5,124 bases of DNA, from positions 1 to 5,124 of the forward strand of contig JAAZKQ010000396.1 of assembly GCA_012799755.1 (NCBI GenBank), given 5' to 3'. The stretch comes from Lentisphaerota bacterium. Lineage in GTDB: Bacteria > Verrucomicrobiota > Lentisphaeria > Oligosphaerales > Oligosphaeraceae. Below are positions 1 through 5,124 of the stretch, one piece after another. Positions within the stretch are counted from its first letter, which is position 1. Each line of letters opens with the position of its first letter. The notes under the pieces were generated by a model that saw only the letters and a list, made by a program, of their open reading frames with translations, was not told the origin of the DNA and searched no databases. The translations under genes were made by a program, and so were the position numbers.

Positions 1-21
1 CCCATCATTCGTGTCTGCTAT

Positions 22-130
22 GTCGCACGCTTACAGCGTGCAATTTTTGGAGGGACGCCTACCTGGGGCGGCGCGCGCTTTCAGCGCGACTTGCCCCGGG
101 CTGCTATGTTTTGCGCCTTCAGCGCTGAAA
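22..130. repeat. REP-like cluster of three related hairpins
   Basis: Three stem-loops follow one another and share a design: a stem closing on CGC/GCG around a five-base YTWCA loop. The first is GCACGC-TTACA-GCGTGC (25-41). The second is CGCGC-TTTCA-GCGCG (74-88), itself enclosed by an outer stem CCTGGGGC (62-69) with GCCCCGGG (93-100), which has one G-T pair. The third is GCGC-CTTCA-GCGC (113-125), with a partly paired flank. The shared design suggests one repeat family rather than chance. Nested GC-rich intergenic elements of this shape are, as I recall, common in PVC and Bacteroidetes genomes and are often mis-annotated as short hypothetical proteins. Whether copies exist elsewhere in this genome cannot be seen from one window. 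It could also be a structured RNA or part of a transcription end. Confidence 0.6.
25..48 (+). terminator. Possible weak intrinsic terminator (plus strand)
   Basis: A six-base-pair stem GCACGC/GCGTGC with loop TTACA is followed by AATTTTT (42-48). The stem is short and two A residues separate it from the T-run, so termination would be weak. It would serve a plus-strand gene to the left of the window. The hairpin belongs to the repeat cluster, so the T-run may be coincidental. Confidence 0.25.
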
Positions 131-198
131 TCCAAAGAGGCGACAGGAAAACGCAAACACAACGGCCTACCTGCACCAAGCAGCCTACTCTCAAAAAA

Positions 199-227
199 AT
201 CTGTGCAAATCTGCGACATCTGCGGAT
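199..227. repeat. Near-tandem ATCTGYG repeat
   Basis: Three copies of a seven-base unit lie at 199 (ATCTGTG), 209 (ATCTGCG) and 218 (ATCTGCG), spaced 10 and 9 bases apart. They are followed by GAT and an A-run. Similar 'ATCTGTGnAATCTGTG' strings are, from memory, a recurrent intergenic sequence in Bacteroidetes and PVC genomes. It is too short and irregular to be a CRISPR array. The spacing near one helical turn could suit repeated protein binding, but that is inference. Confidence 0.5.
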
Positions 228-270
228 AAAAAATGTCTGTTATCAATCGCTGATCGCTTACGGTGCCTGC

Positions 271-1452
271 TCAGTCCAGCGTCCATGGCGCGCGGTATGG
301 ACGTATCAGCATGGCGTTGGCTTCGTCGTCACCAACAAATTGTTCGGCGGCTGGGTCCCAGCGCAAGCGCCGCCCCAGTCGCATGGCGATATTGGCCAGA
401 TGGCAACAGGTCGCCGAACGATGGCCGACCTCGGCAGGACAGACCGGCTGTTGGCGACTGCGGATACAGTCGAGGAAGTTGCCGTAGTGGTCATCGCTGT
501 GATAGAGCCGGACAGCGCTGTCGGCCAAAACCGTATCGGCAATGTCCGCCGGGTCAGTTTTCAGACCACCGCGCCAGACTTCAAGGCTGCCGCGACTGCC
601 GTGGAAGATGACCTTGCTGCCACCGGTGACGCAGCGGACTTCGACGCCGCTGTCATAGCGCATGCTGAAGGACACTTTCGTTGCGGTGTTGAAGAGGCCG
701 CTGGTGGGATATTCGCCCTGCCCCCACACTTCGCACGGACCGCTGTGGTCCATGCCCAGCGCCCATTGGGCGACGTCAAGATGATGGGCACCGAAGTTGG
801 TCACCTGCCCGCCGGAATAATCGCTGATAAAGCGGAATTGATAGTGGCAGCGCTGTTCGTGATAAGGCACTGACGGCGCCGGCCCCAGCCAGAAATCGTA
901 ATCGAGTTCCGGCGGTACCGGCATGGGCTGCCAACTGGGCTCACAAGTCTTGTTGTTGGGTGGAATAGCCACCTCAATCCACTCGATCTTGCCCAGGTAG
1001 CCATTGCGCACCAGTTCGCAGGCGCGACGGAATTCCGCCATGGAGCGCTGTTGGCTGCCGGTCTGCAGTATGCGCTTGTTCGCGGTGACGGCCCGGCAGA
1101 TCGCCCGGCCTTCGGCGACGAACAGCGTCAGCGGCTTTTCCAAGTAAATGTCCTTGCCGTTGCGAGCGGCGTCAATGGCCATGTAGGCATGCCAATGGTC
1201 GGGCGTGGTGATGACCACGGCGTCCACGCCATTCCAGCGATTCAGTTCACGAAAATCATGAAAGACACGGCACTGTTCATTGCCGTAGTGCTCATTGATC
1301 AGCTTGCGCGCGGCCTCGGCGTGGCGGCTGTCCACATCGCAGACAGCCGTGACCACGCAGGCGTCGCCGTGCTTGAAAAAGCCCTTGAGATTGATGGTGC
1401 CTTGATTGGCGGTGCCGATAAAACCCAGACGAATTGCGGTGGACACTGACAT
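271..1452 (-). CDS. Gfo/Idh/MocA-family NAD(P)-dependent oxidoreductase
   Basis: Predicted cytoplasmic dehydrogenase of 393 residues, within the family's usual 330-450. Members oxidise or reduce sugars, inositols and related polyols with NAD(P); the substrate here cannot be named. An N-terminal Rossmann domain begins GFIGTANQG (residues 10-18) and ends near the EKP motif (105-107), whose lysine is the family's cofactor/catalytic residue. The C-terminal domain carries SGGQVTNFGAHHLDVAQW (213-230), matching the family's G-H-x-x-D-W signature with H223 or H224 as likely catalytic base. Oddity: the middle glycine of GxGxxG is Ala15. An ATG 19 codons upstream (1509) is rejected: its extra residues are lysine-rich and unlike the family, whereas ATG 1452 has a purine-rich site (GAAAGAG) and leads straight into the first beta strand. 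There is no Tat or Sec signal, unlike many planctomycete relatives. It is transcribed away from the hisA pair. The family is sure, the function open. Confidence 0.93.
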   Translation of the reverse strand: MSVSTAIRLGFIGTANQGTINLKGFFKHGDACVVTAVCDVDSRHAEAARKLINEHYGNEQCRVFHDFRELNRWNGVDAVVITTPDHWHAYMAIDAARNGKDIYLEKPLTLFVAEGRAICRAVTANKRILQTGSQQRSMAEFRRACELVRNGYLGKIEWIEVAIPPNNKTCEPSWQPMPVPPELDYDFWLGPAPSVPYHEQRCHYQFRFISDYSGGQVTNFGAHHLDVAQWALGMDHSGPCEVWGQGEYPTSGLFNTATKVSFSMRYDSGVEVRCVTGGSKVIFHGSRGSLEVWRGGLKTDPADIADTVLADSAVRLYHSDDHYGNFLDCIRSRQQPVCPAEVGHRSATCCHLANIAMRLGRRLRWDPAAEQFVGDDEANAMLIRPYRAPWTLD

Positions 1453-1458
1453 CAGATG

Positions 1459-1465
1459 CTCTTTC
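1459..1465 (-). promoter_or_regulatory. Ribosome binding site deciding the dehydrogenase start
   Basis: On the minus strand, GAAAGAG lies six bases before ATG 1452, within a longer purine run. No comparable site precedes the alternative ATG at 1509. This supports the shorter 393-residue protein. Confidence 0.5.
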
Positions 1466-1512
1466 TTCTTTGGTGCTTTGGCTGTTCCCGCTAGAGGGCG
1501 GCTCTTCACGGT

Positions 1513-1525
1513 GTTATACTATAAC
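1513..1525. promoter_or_regulatory. AT-rich palindrome in the divergent intergenic region
   Basis: GTTATA-C-TATAAC is a perfect palindrome around one central base. It sits in a 186-base gap between divergent genes, 60 bases before the dehydrogenase ATG and 113 before the plus-strand ATG. The symmetry extends imperfectly outward (GTG at 1511-1513, CAC at 1528-1530). It contains -10-like hexamers on both strands (TATACT and TATAAC on plus, TATAGT and TATAAC on minus). I found no convincing -35 at 16-18 bases on either strand. It could be an operator, the -10 core of a divergent promoter, or both. A second weak -10-like TAATCT lies at 1585-1590 for the plus-strand genes, also without a good -35. 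Confidence 0.4.
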
Positions 1526-1625
1526 GACACTAGCCGCAGGCGATTAGGTGCAGACGATTTTTCCTGCCGCGGTGTCTTGATGCGTAATCTATCGAAGCCG
1601 CACACAGTATCCTCCCCCCGGCAAC

Positions 1626-1631
1626 AAAGGG
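1626..1631 (+). promoter_or_regulatory. Shine-Dalgarno site of the 164-aa gene
   Basis: AAAGGG lies seven bases before ATG 1639, a normal spacing. It supports this start and shows that the unrecognised open frame is likely translated. Confidence 0.6.
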
Positions 1632-1638
1632 TCTCACC

Positions 1639-2133
1639 ATGCAAGTCGCCACCTGCAACAGCTACCACGCCAAGATTGAAAGCACCACGCTGCTGAATAT
1701 GCCCGACGGCAAATCGGTGTTCAAAGTGTACTACGTGAGCATCGTCGGTCGCGCCAACCCCGAACGCTTTGAATGGGCCCGCAATCCACTCAAGAAAGCC
1801 GACTACGAAAAAGCCTTTCTGGCCAGCGGCAACGAGGGCATCGGCTTCCTCACCGCCTTTCCGCACATCACAAAGGTCTTCCGCTATTCACCACAGATGG
1901 AAATACTCATGCTGGTGAAAGCCTTCAACACCCAGACCGGCGAGGACGTCAAGCTCGACCGCGGCGAGGGCTACGTCGAATTCGCCTGCTTGGCCGAGGC
2001 CATCATCGCCGCCGGCGAATACCGCTTCTGGGGCGAGGCAGCCAATGTTGAGGACTACCTCAAACGCTGGTGTCCGCTGGAAGACGCGCCAATCCAGAGT
2101 TCCTCCAAGCTCAAGAGCTACTGGGAGCGCTGA
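1639..2133 (+). CDS. Unrecognised 164-aa protein upstream of hisA
   Basis: I do not recognise this protein. It is 164 residues long, soluble-looking, with no signal peptide, membrane segment or repeat. It alternates hydrophobic strands (VFKVYYVSIVG, 27-37; MEILMLVKAF, 86-95) with charged helical stretches. The C-terminal half is rich in aromatic residues (GEYRFWGEA, YLKRWCP, SYWER), suggesting a compact alpha/beta fold. Reasons to believe it is real: a good Shine-Dalgarno site, protein-like composition, no competing frame, and hisA starting only five bases after its stop. The close spacing suggests co-transcription and perhaps translational coupling. It does not look like any histidine-pathway enzyme I know, so the link with hisA may be only transcriptional. 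Cys6, Cys112 and Cys145 are present but form no metal-binding motif. Confidence 0.82.
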   Translation: MQVATCNSYHAKIESTTLLNMPDGKSVFKVYYVSIVGRANPERFEWARNPLKKADYEKAFLASGNEGIGFLTAFPHITKVFRYSPQMEILMLVKAFNTQTGEDVKLDRGEGYVEFACLAEAIIAAGEYRFWGEAANVEDYLKRWCPLEDAPIQSSSKLKSYWER

Positions 2134-2138
2134 TCGCC

Positions 2139-2903
2139 ATGCGTTTTCGTCCCTGCATTGACCTCCATGGCGGCCGAGTCAAACAAATTGTCGGCTCAAC
2201 CCTGCGCGACGACGGCGCCGTGGAAACCAATTTTACCGCCCAGCAGCCGCCGGCGTACTACGCTGAACTCTACTACCGCGACGGCCTGGAAGGCGGCCAT
2301 GTGATCATGCTCGGGCCGGGCAATGAAGACGCGGCGGCGGAAGCGCTGGCGGTACACCCCGGCAATCTGCAAGTCGGCGGCGGTATCACGCCGGACAACG
2401 CCCGCCGTTGGCTGGACGCCGGCGCCGGCAAGGTCATTGTCACCTCCTACATCTTCCAGGACGGCGAGCTTTGCGAAGAGCGTCTCGCCGCGCTGAGTCG
2501 GGTCGTCCCCCGTGAACAGCTCGTGTTGGACCTGAGTTGCCGCCGGCACAACGGCGCCTATCACGTCGCCTGCAACCGCTGGCAGAATATCTGCGCCTTG
2601 CAGATCAATGCGGCGACCTTCGCGCGACTCGGTCGCTACTGCACGGAATTCCTGGTGCACGCCGTTGATGTCGAAGGCAAGCAGCAGGGCATTGATGAGC
2701 AGCTGGTGTCCCAGCTGGCGCGCGACTGCGAATGGCCTGTCACCTATGCGGGCGGCGCCCGCTCCATGGCGGACATCGCAGCCATTGACCGGGCCGGCGG
2801 CGGTCGGATTGACGTCACTGTCGGCAGCGCGCTGGACCTCTTCGGCGGCAACGGTATCCGCTACGCCGATCTCGTCGAGTTCGACCGAAGGAACCGCCCC
2901 TGA
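2139..2903 (+). CDS. hisA: HisA, ProFAR isomerase of the eukaryotic sequence type
   Basis: Phosphoribosylformimino-5-aminoimidazole carboxamide ribotide isomerase, the Amadori rearrangement (fourth step) of histidine biosynthesis; cytoplasmic (beta/alpha)8 barrel, 254 residues. RPCIDLHGGRVKQIVGSTL (4-22) carries the catalytic Asp8. The second catalytic Asp is probably Asp131 in LVLDLSCRR (128-136). Phosphate-binding loops are LQVGGGI (77-83) and VTYAGGARSM (201-210). HAVDVEG (174-180), GIDEQLVSQL (184-193) and VGSALDLFGG (228-237) match fungal HIS6 and plant HisA as I remember them, much better than ordinary bacterial HisA. The start at ATG 2139 is chosen because it begins just before the conserved first strand; GGGAG (2123-2127) inside the preceding gene may be its ribosome site. 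An in-frame ATG at 2070 would overlap the upstream gene and add 23 unrelated residues. No other his gene is visible. The isomerase assignment is strong. Confidence 0.95.
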   Translation: MRFRPCIDLHGGRVKQIVGSTLRDDGAVETNFTAQQPPAYYAELYYRDGLEGGHVIMLGPGNEDAAAEALAVHPGNLQVGGGITPDNARRWLDAGAGKVIVTSYIFQDGELCEERLAALSRVVPREQLVLDLSCRRHNGAYHVACNRWQNICALQINAATFARLGRYCTEFLVHAVDVEGKQQGIDEQLVSQLARDCEWPVTYAGGARSMADIAAIDRAGGGRIDVTVGSALDLFGGNGIRYADLVEFDRRNRP

Positions 2904-2982
2904 GCCGGCCAAAAGCTGCGATGGCTGAGGGAACTGATGCTGTGACTGAGGCCGCACTGCCCCCCTTGGCGAAATGAATGCT
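2904..2982. other. Convergent spacer between hisA and hydrolase gene
   Basis: This 79-base gap separates two converging genes, where a bidirectional terminator would be expected. I found only a five-base GCCAA/TTGGC pair with about 50 bases between, too open to act as an intrinsic terminator. No T-run is present on either strand. Termination may be Rho-dependent. Confidence 0.5.
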
Positions 2983-3774
2983 TCAGGCCCGCTGCCGCGA
3001 CCAGCCGTCAAAAGCCTCGTCAATGAAATCAGCGATGGGCGTCGGGTCCTCTAAGCCATGGGGGTGGTGAGCGCAGCCCGGCTTGACGATCAGCCGGCAA
3101 CTTCCGCCCGCTGCGATGAACTTCTGCAACAGCGGCACAGTGTTTTCCGTCAGCTCCACTGCGCGGTCGGCATCGCCGCAGACATGGATCAGCGGCACGC
3201 CGGCCTTGGCCAGCACCGCGACATCGTCAATGGGTGGACGATACTTGGTCCGCAGCGTTTCTTCCGTCAGGCCATAAATGGCCAGGCAGCGGTCGCGGTC
3301 GGCGGCGGCAACCGGCGCCGTACGCAGACCGCAGGGCCAGCAACGGATGTCGCAGACCGGCGCGTCGGCATAGATACAGGCGGTCCATTCCGGATGCCGT
3401 ATGGCCCAGTTGTACACGAAAAGCCCGCCGCGGCTCAAGCCGATGAGCGCCACCCGTTCATGCAGCTCCAGGCTGCGGCTGAAGGCGTAGAAGGCGTCAA
3501 AATGCGCCATCGCCTTGGGCGCGCCGTAGTGATTCTGTACGTCCATGTAAGCCAGCACGTAACCACGCCGCAACAACTCCGCATCAGCATTGGCAAAGAT
3601 GCCGAAGAATTCAGCCCGCCAGGCCCAGCGGCGGTCTTGCCGCAGGCCACTGTTGGGCAACACCAGCCGACATGGCCGGCCATCCACCTCGCCGCGCAAA
3701 CAGCAATAGCCTTCCCAACTCTCTTCCGACCACGACGACAGATGACTGCGGATGTTCACAAGTGCCCCTTTCAC
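2983..3774 (-). CDS. Alpha/beta hydrolase (putative esterase)
   Basis: Predicted serine hydrolase of 263 residues with the alpha/beta-hydrolase fold; probably an esterase, substrate unknown. The nucleophile elbow is GLSRGG (112-117, Ser114). The acid is probably Asp203 in CGDADRAV, with Asp201 as alternative. The histidine is His236 or His237 in PGCAHHPHGLEDPTP (232-246). WRAEFFG (52-58) and YMDVQNHYGAP (76-86) recall a subfamily I have seen in PVC and Bacteroidetes genomes, often near carbohydrate-degradation genes. No signal peptide is seen, so it is likely cytoplasmic. The first possible start, GTG 3774, overlaps the ClC stop as GTGA, suggesting coupled translation. A second GTG at 3759 has a better ribosome site and would drop five residues. 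It lies downstream of the ClC gene on the same strand, so co-transcription is likely, though no functional link is evident. The fold is sure, the substrate not. Confidence 0.9.
   Translation of the reverse strand: MKGALVNIRSHLSSWSEESWEGYCCLRGEVDGRPCRLVLPNSGLRQDRRWAWRAEFFGIFANADAELLRRGYVLAYMDVQNHYGAPKAMAHFDAFYAFSRSLELHERVALIGLSRGGLFVYNWAIRHPEWTACIYADAPVCDIRCWPCGLRTAPVAAADRDRCLAIYGLTEETLRTKYRPPIDDVAVLAKAGVPLIHVCGDADRAVELTENTVPLLQKFIAAGGSCRLIVKPGCAHHPHGLEDPTPIADFIDEAFDGWSRQRA
3757..3771 (-). promoter_or_regulatory. Alternative start and ribosome site of the hydrolase
   Basis: On the minus strand AAAGGGG (3771-3765) precedes GTG 3759 by five bases. This site lies inside the frame if translation begins at GTG 3774, whose own upstream sequence (ACGGAA) is weaker. 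Both starts give an intact fold, because the conserved region begins later. Confidence 0.5.
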
Positions 3775-5124
3775 AATGATTCCGTTTCACTGATCATGCG
3801 GCGATAGCGAGCAAAAATCGGCGTGCGTTCGACGAAACCGTTGAATTTTCCCGTTTTTGCGCAGACTGGCAGGTATCTTAGGTTGTACTTGTCAAATGAG
3901 TTCATGGCTTTGACCAAGTCGTCATCAGGGCTAAGAATGCCCAGCGGTGGGTCCATCAGATCAAAGATCAACAGCAAATCGTGAATGTGCGGATTAAGCA
4001 TGGCCGCGAGGACTTTCTCCAAATGCACGATGCCCAGCAGTTTGCCATTGCCGTCAAGCACGGGAAAGACGTCGTCGCGCACAGCCAAGTCTTCCACCAG
4101 CTGGATGACGGTCTTGATCGTGTCGTTGGCCCGCAAAACGTGATACTGGCTGTTGAGACATTCGGCGACCTTCACCTGCCGCAGCACATCGTGCTCGGGA
4201 GCGTCGTCAATGAGCTTTTTCTCCACCAGCGCCTTGCGGTAGACCGAATTGGGCTCGATGGCCCGGGCAATCAGCCACGACACGGCTGACACGATCATCA
4301 ACGGCACCAAAAGCACATAACCGCCGGTGACTTCGGCAATCAGGAAGATGCCGGTCATGGGCGCATGCATGACCGCTGTGAAGACGCCGCACATGCCCGC
4401 AGCCACAAAATTGAATTCCTGGAGTTCGGTGAGGCCACTGAGATTGATCAGTCGCGCAAAAGCGAAGCCCGTGAAGGCGCCGATGACCAGGCAGGGCGCG
4501 AAGATGCCGCCGTCACCGCCGGCGTCCACCGTGAGGACGGATACAATGGCCTTGAGAAAGACACCGGCGGCAATAACGATCACCGGCAGCCAGGGTCCAC
4601 TCGGCAGCCAGCGCAGCGCCGGCACATCGTTGAGCACCGCCTGCACATCGCCTCTGAAGAGCAATTCGATGTAGCGATAGCCCTGCCCGCGCAGTATGGG
4701 AAAGAGAAACAACATGACACAAAGCGCGCCACCACCCAGAAGCAAGCGCAACCAAGGACCGGGCGCAAAACGATGCAGGATCGGGCCAAGGCGATGCGCA
4801 ACCCGGATCACATACACGCCGATGAGCGCACAAGCCGCCCCGCAGACAAAATAATAGGGCACCGCATGCTGTTGCCAAGGGCCGGTAATCGCCAGAAACA
4901 TGAGGCCCGGGCCAAAGATCAGTCGGGACACCACCTTCGCGACGGCGCTGGCCAGAAGCATGGGCGCCAGAACCGCCACGGAATGCTGTGGCATAAGCAC
5001 CTCGGCCACGAAGAGCACGCCCCCCACCGGCGAGTCGAAAATGGCCGATATGGCTGCGGCCGCGCCACAGCCGATCAGCAGCGTGCGATGGCGCTGTTCG
5101 AGGAAGAAGAAACGGCTGGTGCAG
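3771..5124 (-). CDS. ClC-family chloride channel/transporter with tandem CBS domains, N-terminus cut by window
   Basis: Integral membrane anion channel or H+/anion exchanger of the ClC family. The frame runs open to the window edge, giving 450 residues plus a partial codon; the N-terminal part, where the SxGIP selectivity and GxEGP gating-glutamate motifs usually lie, is missing. Visible residues begin just after that region: a GCGAAAAISAIFDSP-type helix (18-32), then GVLFVAEVLM (35-44). GGIFAP (205-210) is the family's anion-pathway motif, and Tyr295 in NSVYRKAL matches the central pore tyrosine. Several hydrophobic helices lie between. Two CBS domains follow, roughly 318-377 (FPVLDGNGKLLGIVHLEKVL) and 389-447 (LRYLPVCAKTGKFNGFVE); such domains bind adenine nucleotides in other ClCs. 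Oddity: Val42 stands where E. coli ClcA has its internal proton glutamate (Glu203). A GTG at 5027 is not the start, since conserved ClC sequence continues upstream in frame. Confidence 0.95.
   Translation of the reverse strand, partial: CTSRFFFLEQRHRTLLIGCGAAAAISAIFDSPVGGVLFVAEVLMPQHSVAVLAPMLLASAVAKVVSRLIFGPGLMFLAITGPWQQHAVPYYFVCGAACALIGVYVIRVAHRLGPILHRFAPGPWLRLLLGGGALCVMLFLFPILRGQGYRYIELLFRGDVQAVLNDVPALRWLPSGPWLPVIVIAAGVFLKAIVSVLTVDAGGDGGIFAPCLVIGAFTGFAFARLINLSGLTELQEFNFVAAGMCGVFTAVMHAPMTGIFLIAEVTGGYVLLVPLMIVSAVSWLIARAIEPNSVYRKALVEKKLIDDAPEHDVLRQVKVAECLNSQYHVLRANDTIKTVIQLVEDLAVRDDVFPVLDGNGKLLGIVHLEKVLAAMLNPHIHDLLLIFDLMDPPLGILSPDDDLVKAMNSFDKYNLRYLPVCAKTGKFNGFVERTPIFARYRRMISETESL

Larger units (their letters stand above)
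1..270. other. Non-coding region downstream of the dehydrogenase gene
   Basis: I see no believable gene here. The open frames on both strands cross the hairpin repeats, have no Shine-Dalgarno sequence, and resemble no family I know. The stretch holds a three-hairpin cluster (about 22-130), a short near-tandem repeat (199-227) and A-rich runs at 192-199 and 228-233. These runs read as T-runs on the minus strand just past the dehydrogenase stop. They could help end that transcript, but no stable stem stands before them. What lies to the left of position 1 is unknown. Confidence 0.75.

Noticed and set aside
199..227. CRISPR-like short repeat
   Set aside because: Units are only seven bases, spaced by two or three bases, with no spacers and no cas genes in view.
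91..873. 260-codon plus-strand open frame
   Set aside because: It lies mostly antisense to the dehydrogenase, begins inside the hairpin repeat, lacks a ribosome site and resembles no protein family. It reflects GC-rich codon use.
1489..1501. CCGC-TAGAGG-GCGG hairpin upstream of the dehydrogenase
   Set aside because: The stem is four base pairs in GC-rich DNA and easily arises by chance; no attenuator or riboswitch features surround it.
1519..1866. 115-codon minus-strand open frame over the intergenic region and the unknown gene
   Set aside because: The plus-strand frame has a proper ribosome site and close coupling to hisA; this one has neither.
2904..2982. Intrinsic terminator between convergent genes
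   Set aside because: Only a five-base complementary pair separated by about 50 bases was found, with no T-run on either strand.
2196..3023. 275-codon minus-strand open frame opposite hisA
   Set aside because: hisA on the other strand is conserved along its full length, and this frame would also overlap the hydrolase gene end. Antisense shadow.
3058..3807. 249-codon plus-strand open frame opposite the hydrolase
   Set aside because: The hydrolase has a complete catalytic motif set on the minus strand; this frame shows no recognisable domain or ribosome site.
4998..5027. GTG 5027 as the true ClC start
   Set aside because: The in-frame sequence from 5028 to 5123 translates into the conserved ClC helix (GCGAAAAISAIFDSP), so the gene continues past the window edge.

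Overview
The window holds five protein-coding genes from a GC-rich bacterium, most likely of the PVC group (Lentisphaerota, Kiritimatiellota or Verrucomicrobiota). This is inferred from gene types: a Gfo/Idh/MocA dehydrogenase of the 'NFGAHHLDVAQW' kind and an alpha/beta hydrolase of the 'WRAEFFG' kind, both typical of carbohydrate-degrading PVC and Bacteroidetes genomes. A HisA of the eukaryotic sequence type and REP-like intergenic hairpins also fit. No rRNA or other phylogenetic marker is present, so the phylum is not proven.

Layout: (1) 1-270 is non-coding. It carries a cluster of three small hairpins with the same loop pattern (about 22-130) and a short near-tandem ATCTGYG repeat (199-227). 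(2) 271-1452, minus strand, is a Gfo/Idh/MocA-family oxidoreductase. (3) 1453-1638 is a divergent intergenic region with a 13-bp AT-rich palindrome that may be an operator or promoter core. (4) 1639-2133, plus strand, is an unrecognised 164-aa protein with a good ribosome binding site. It is followed after 5 bases by hisA (2139-2903). (5) 2904-2982 is a short convergent spacer with no clear terminator. (6) 2983-3774, minus strand, is an alpha/beta hydrolase whose upstream GTG overlaps by four bases the stop of (7) a ClC-type chloride channel/transporter with two C-terminal CBS domains. The ClC gene covers 3771 to the window end, and its N-terminal part lies outside.

The genes do not form one pathway. 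The plus-strand pair is probably a two-gene transcription unit: histidine biosynthesis step 4 plus a protein of unknown role. The minus-strand ClC and hydrolase genes look co-transcribed and possibly translationally coupled. The dehydrogenase faces away from the histidine pair and may share a control region with it.

The points most worth a second look are the eukaryotic-type HisA outside any visible his operon, the unknown protein coupled to it, the hairpin repeat cluster, and the ClC protein with Val where proton-coupled ClC exchangers carry the internal proton glutamate. I see no CRISPR array, transposase, tRNA or rRNA gene. I do not claim a new defence or mobile system here.
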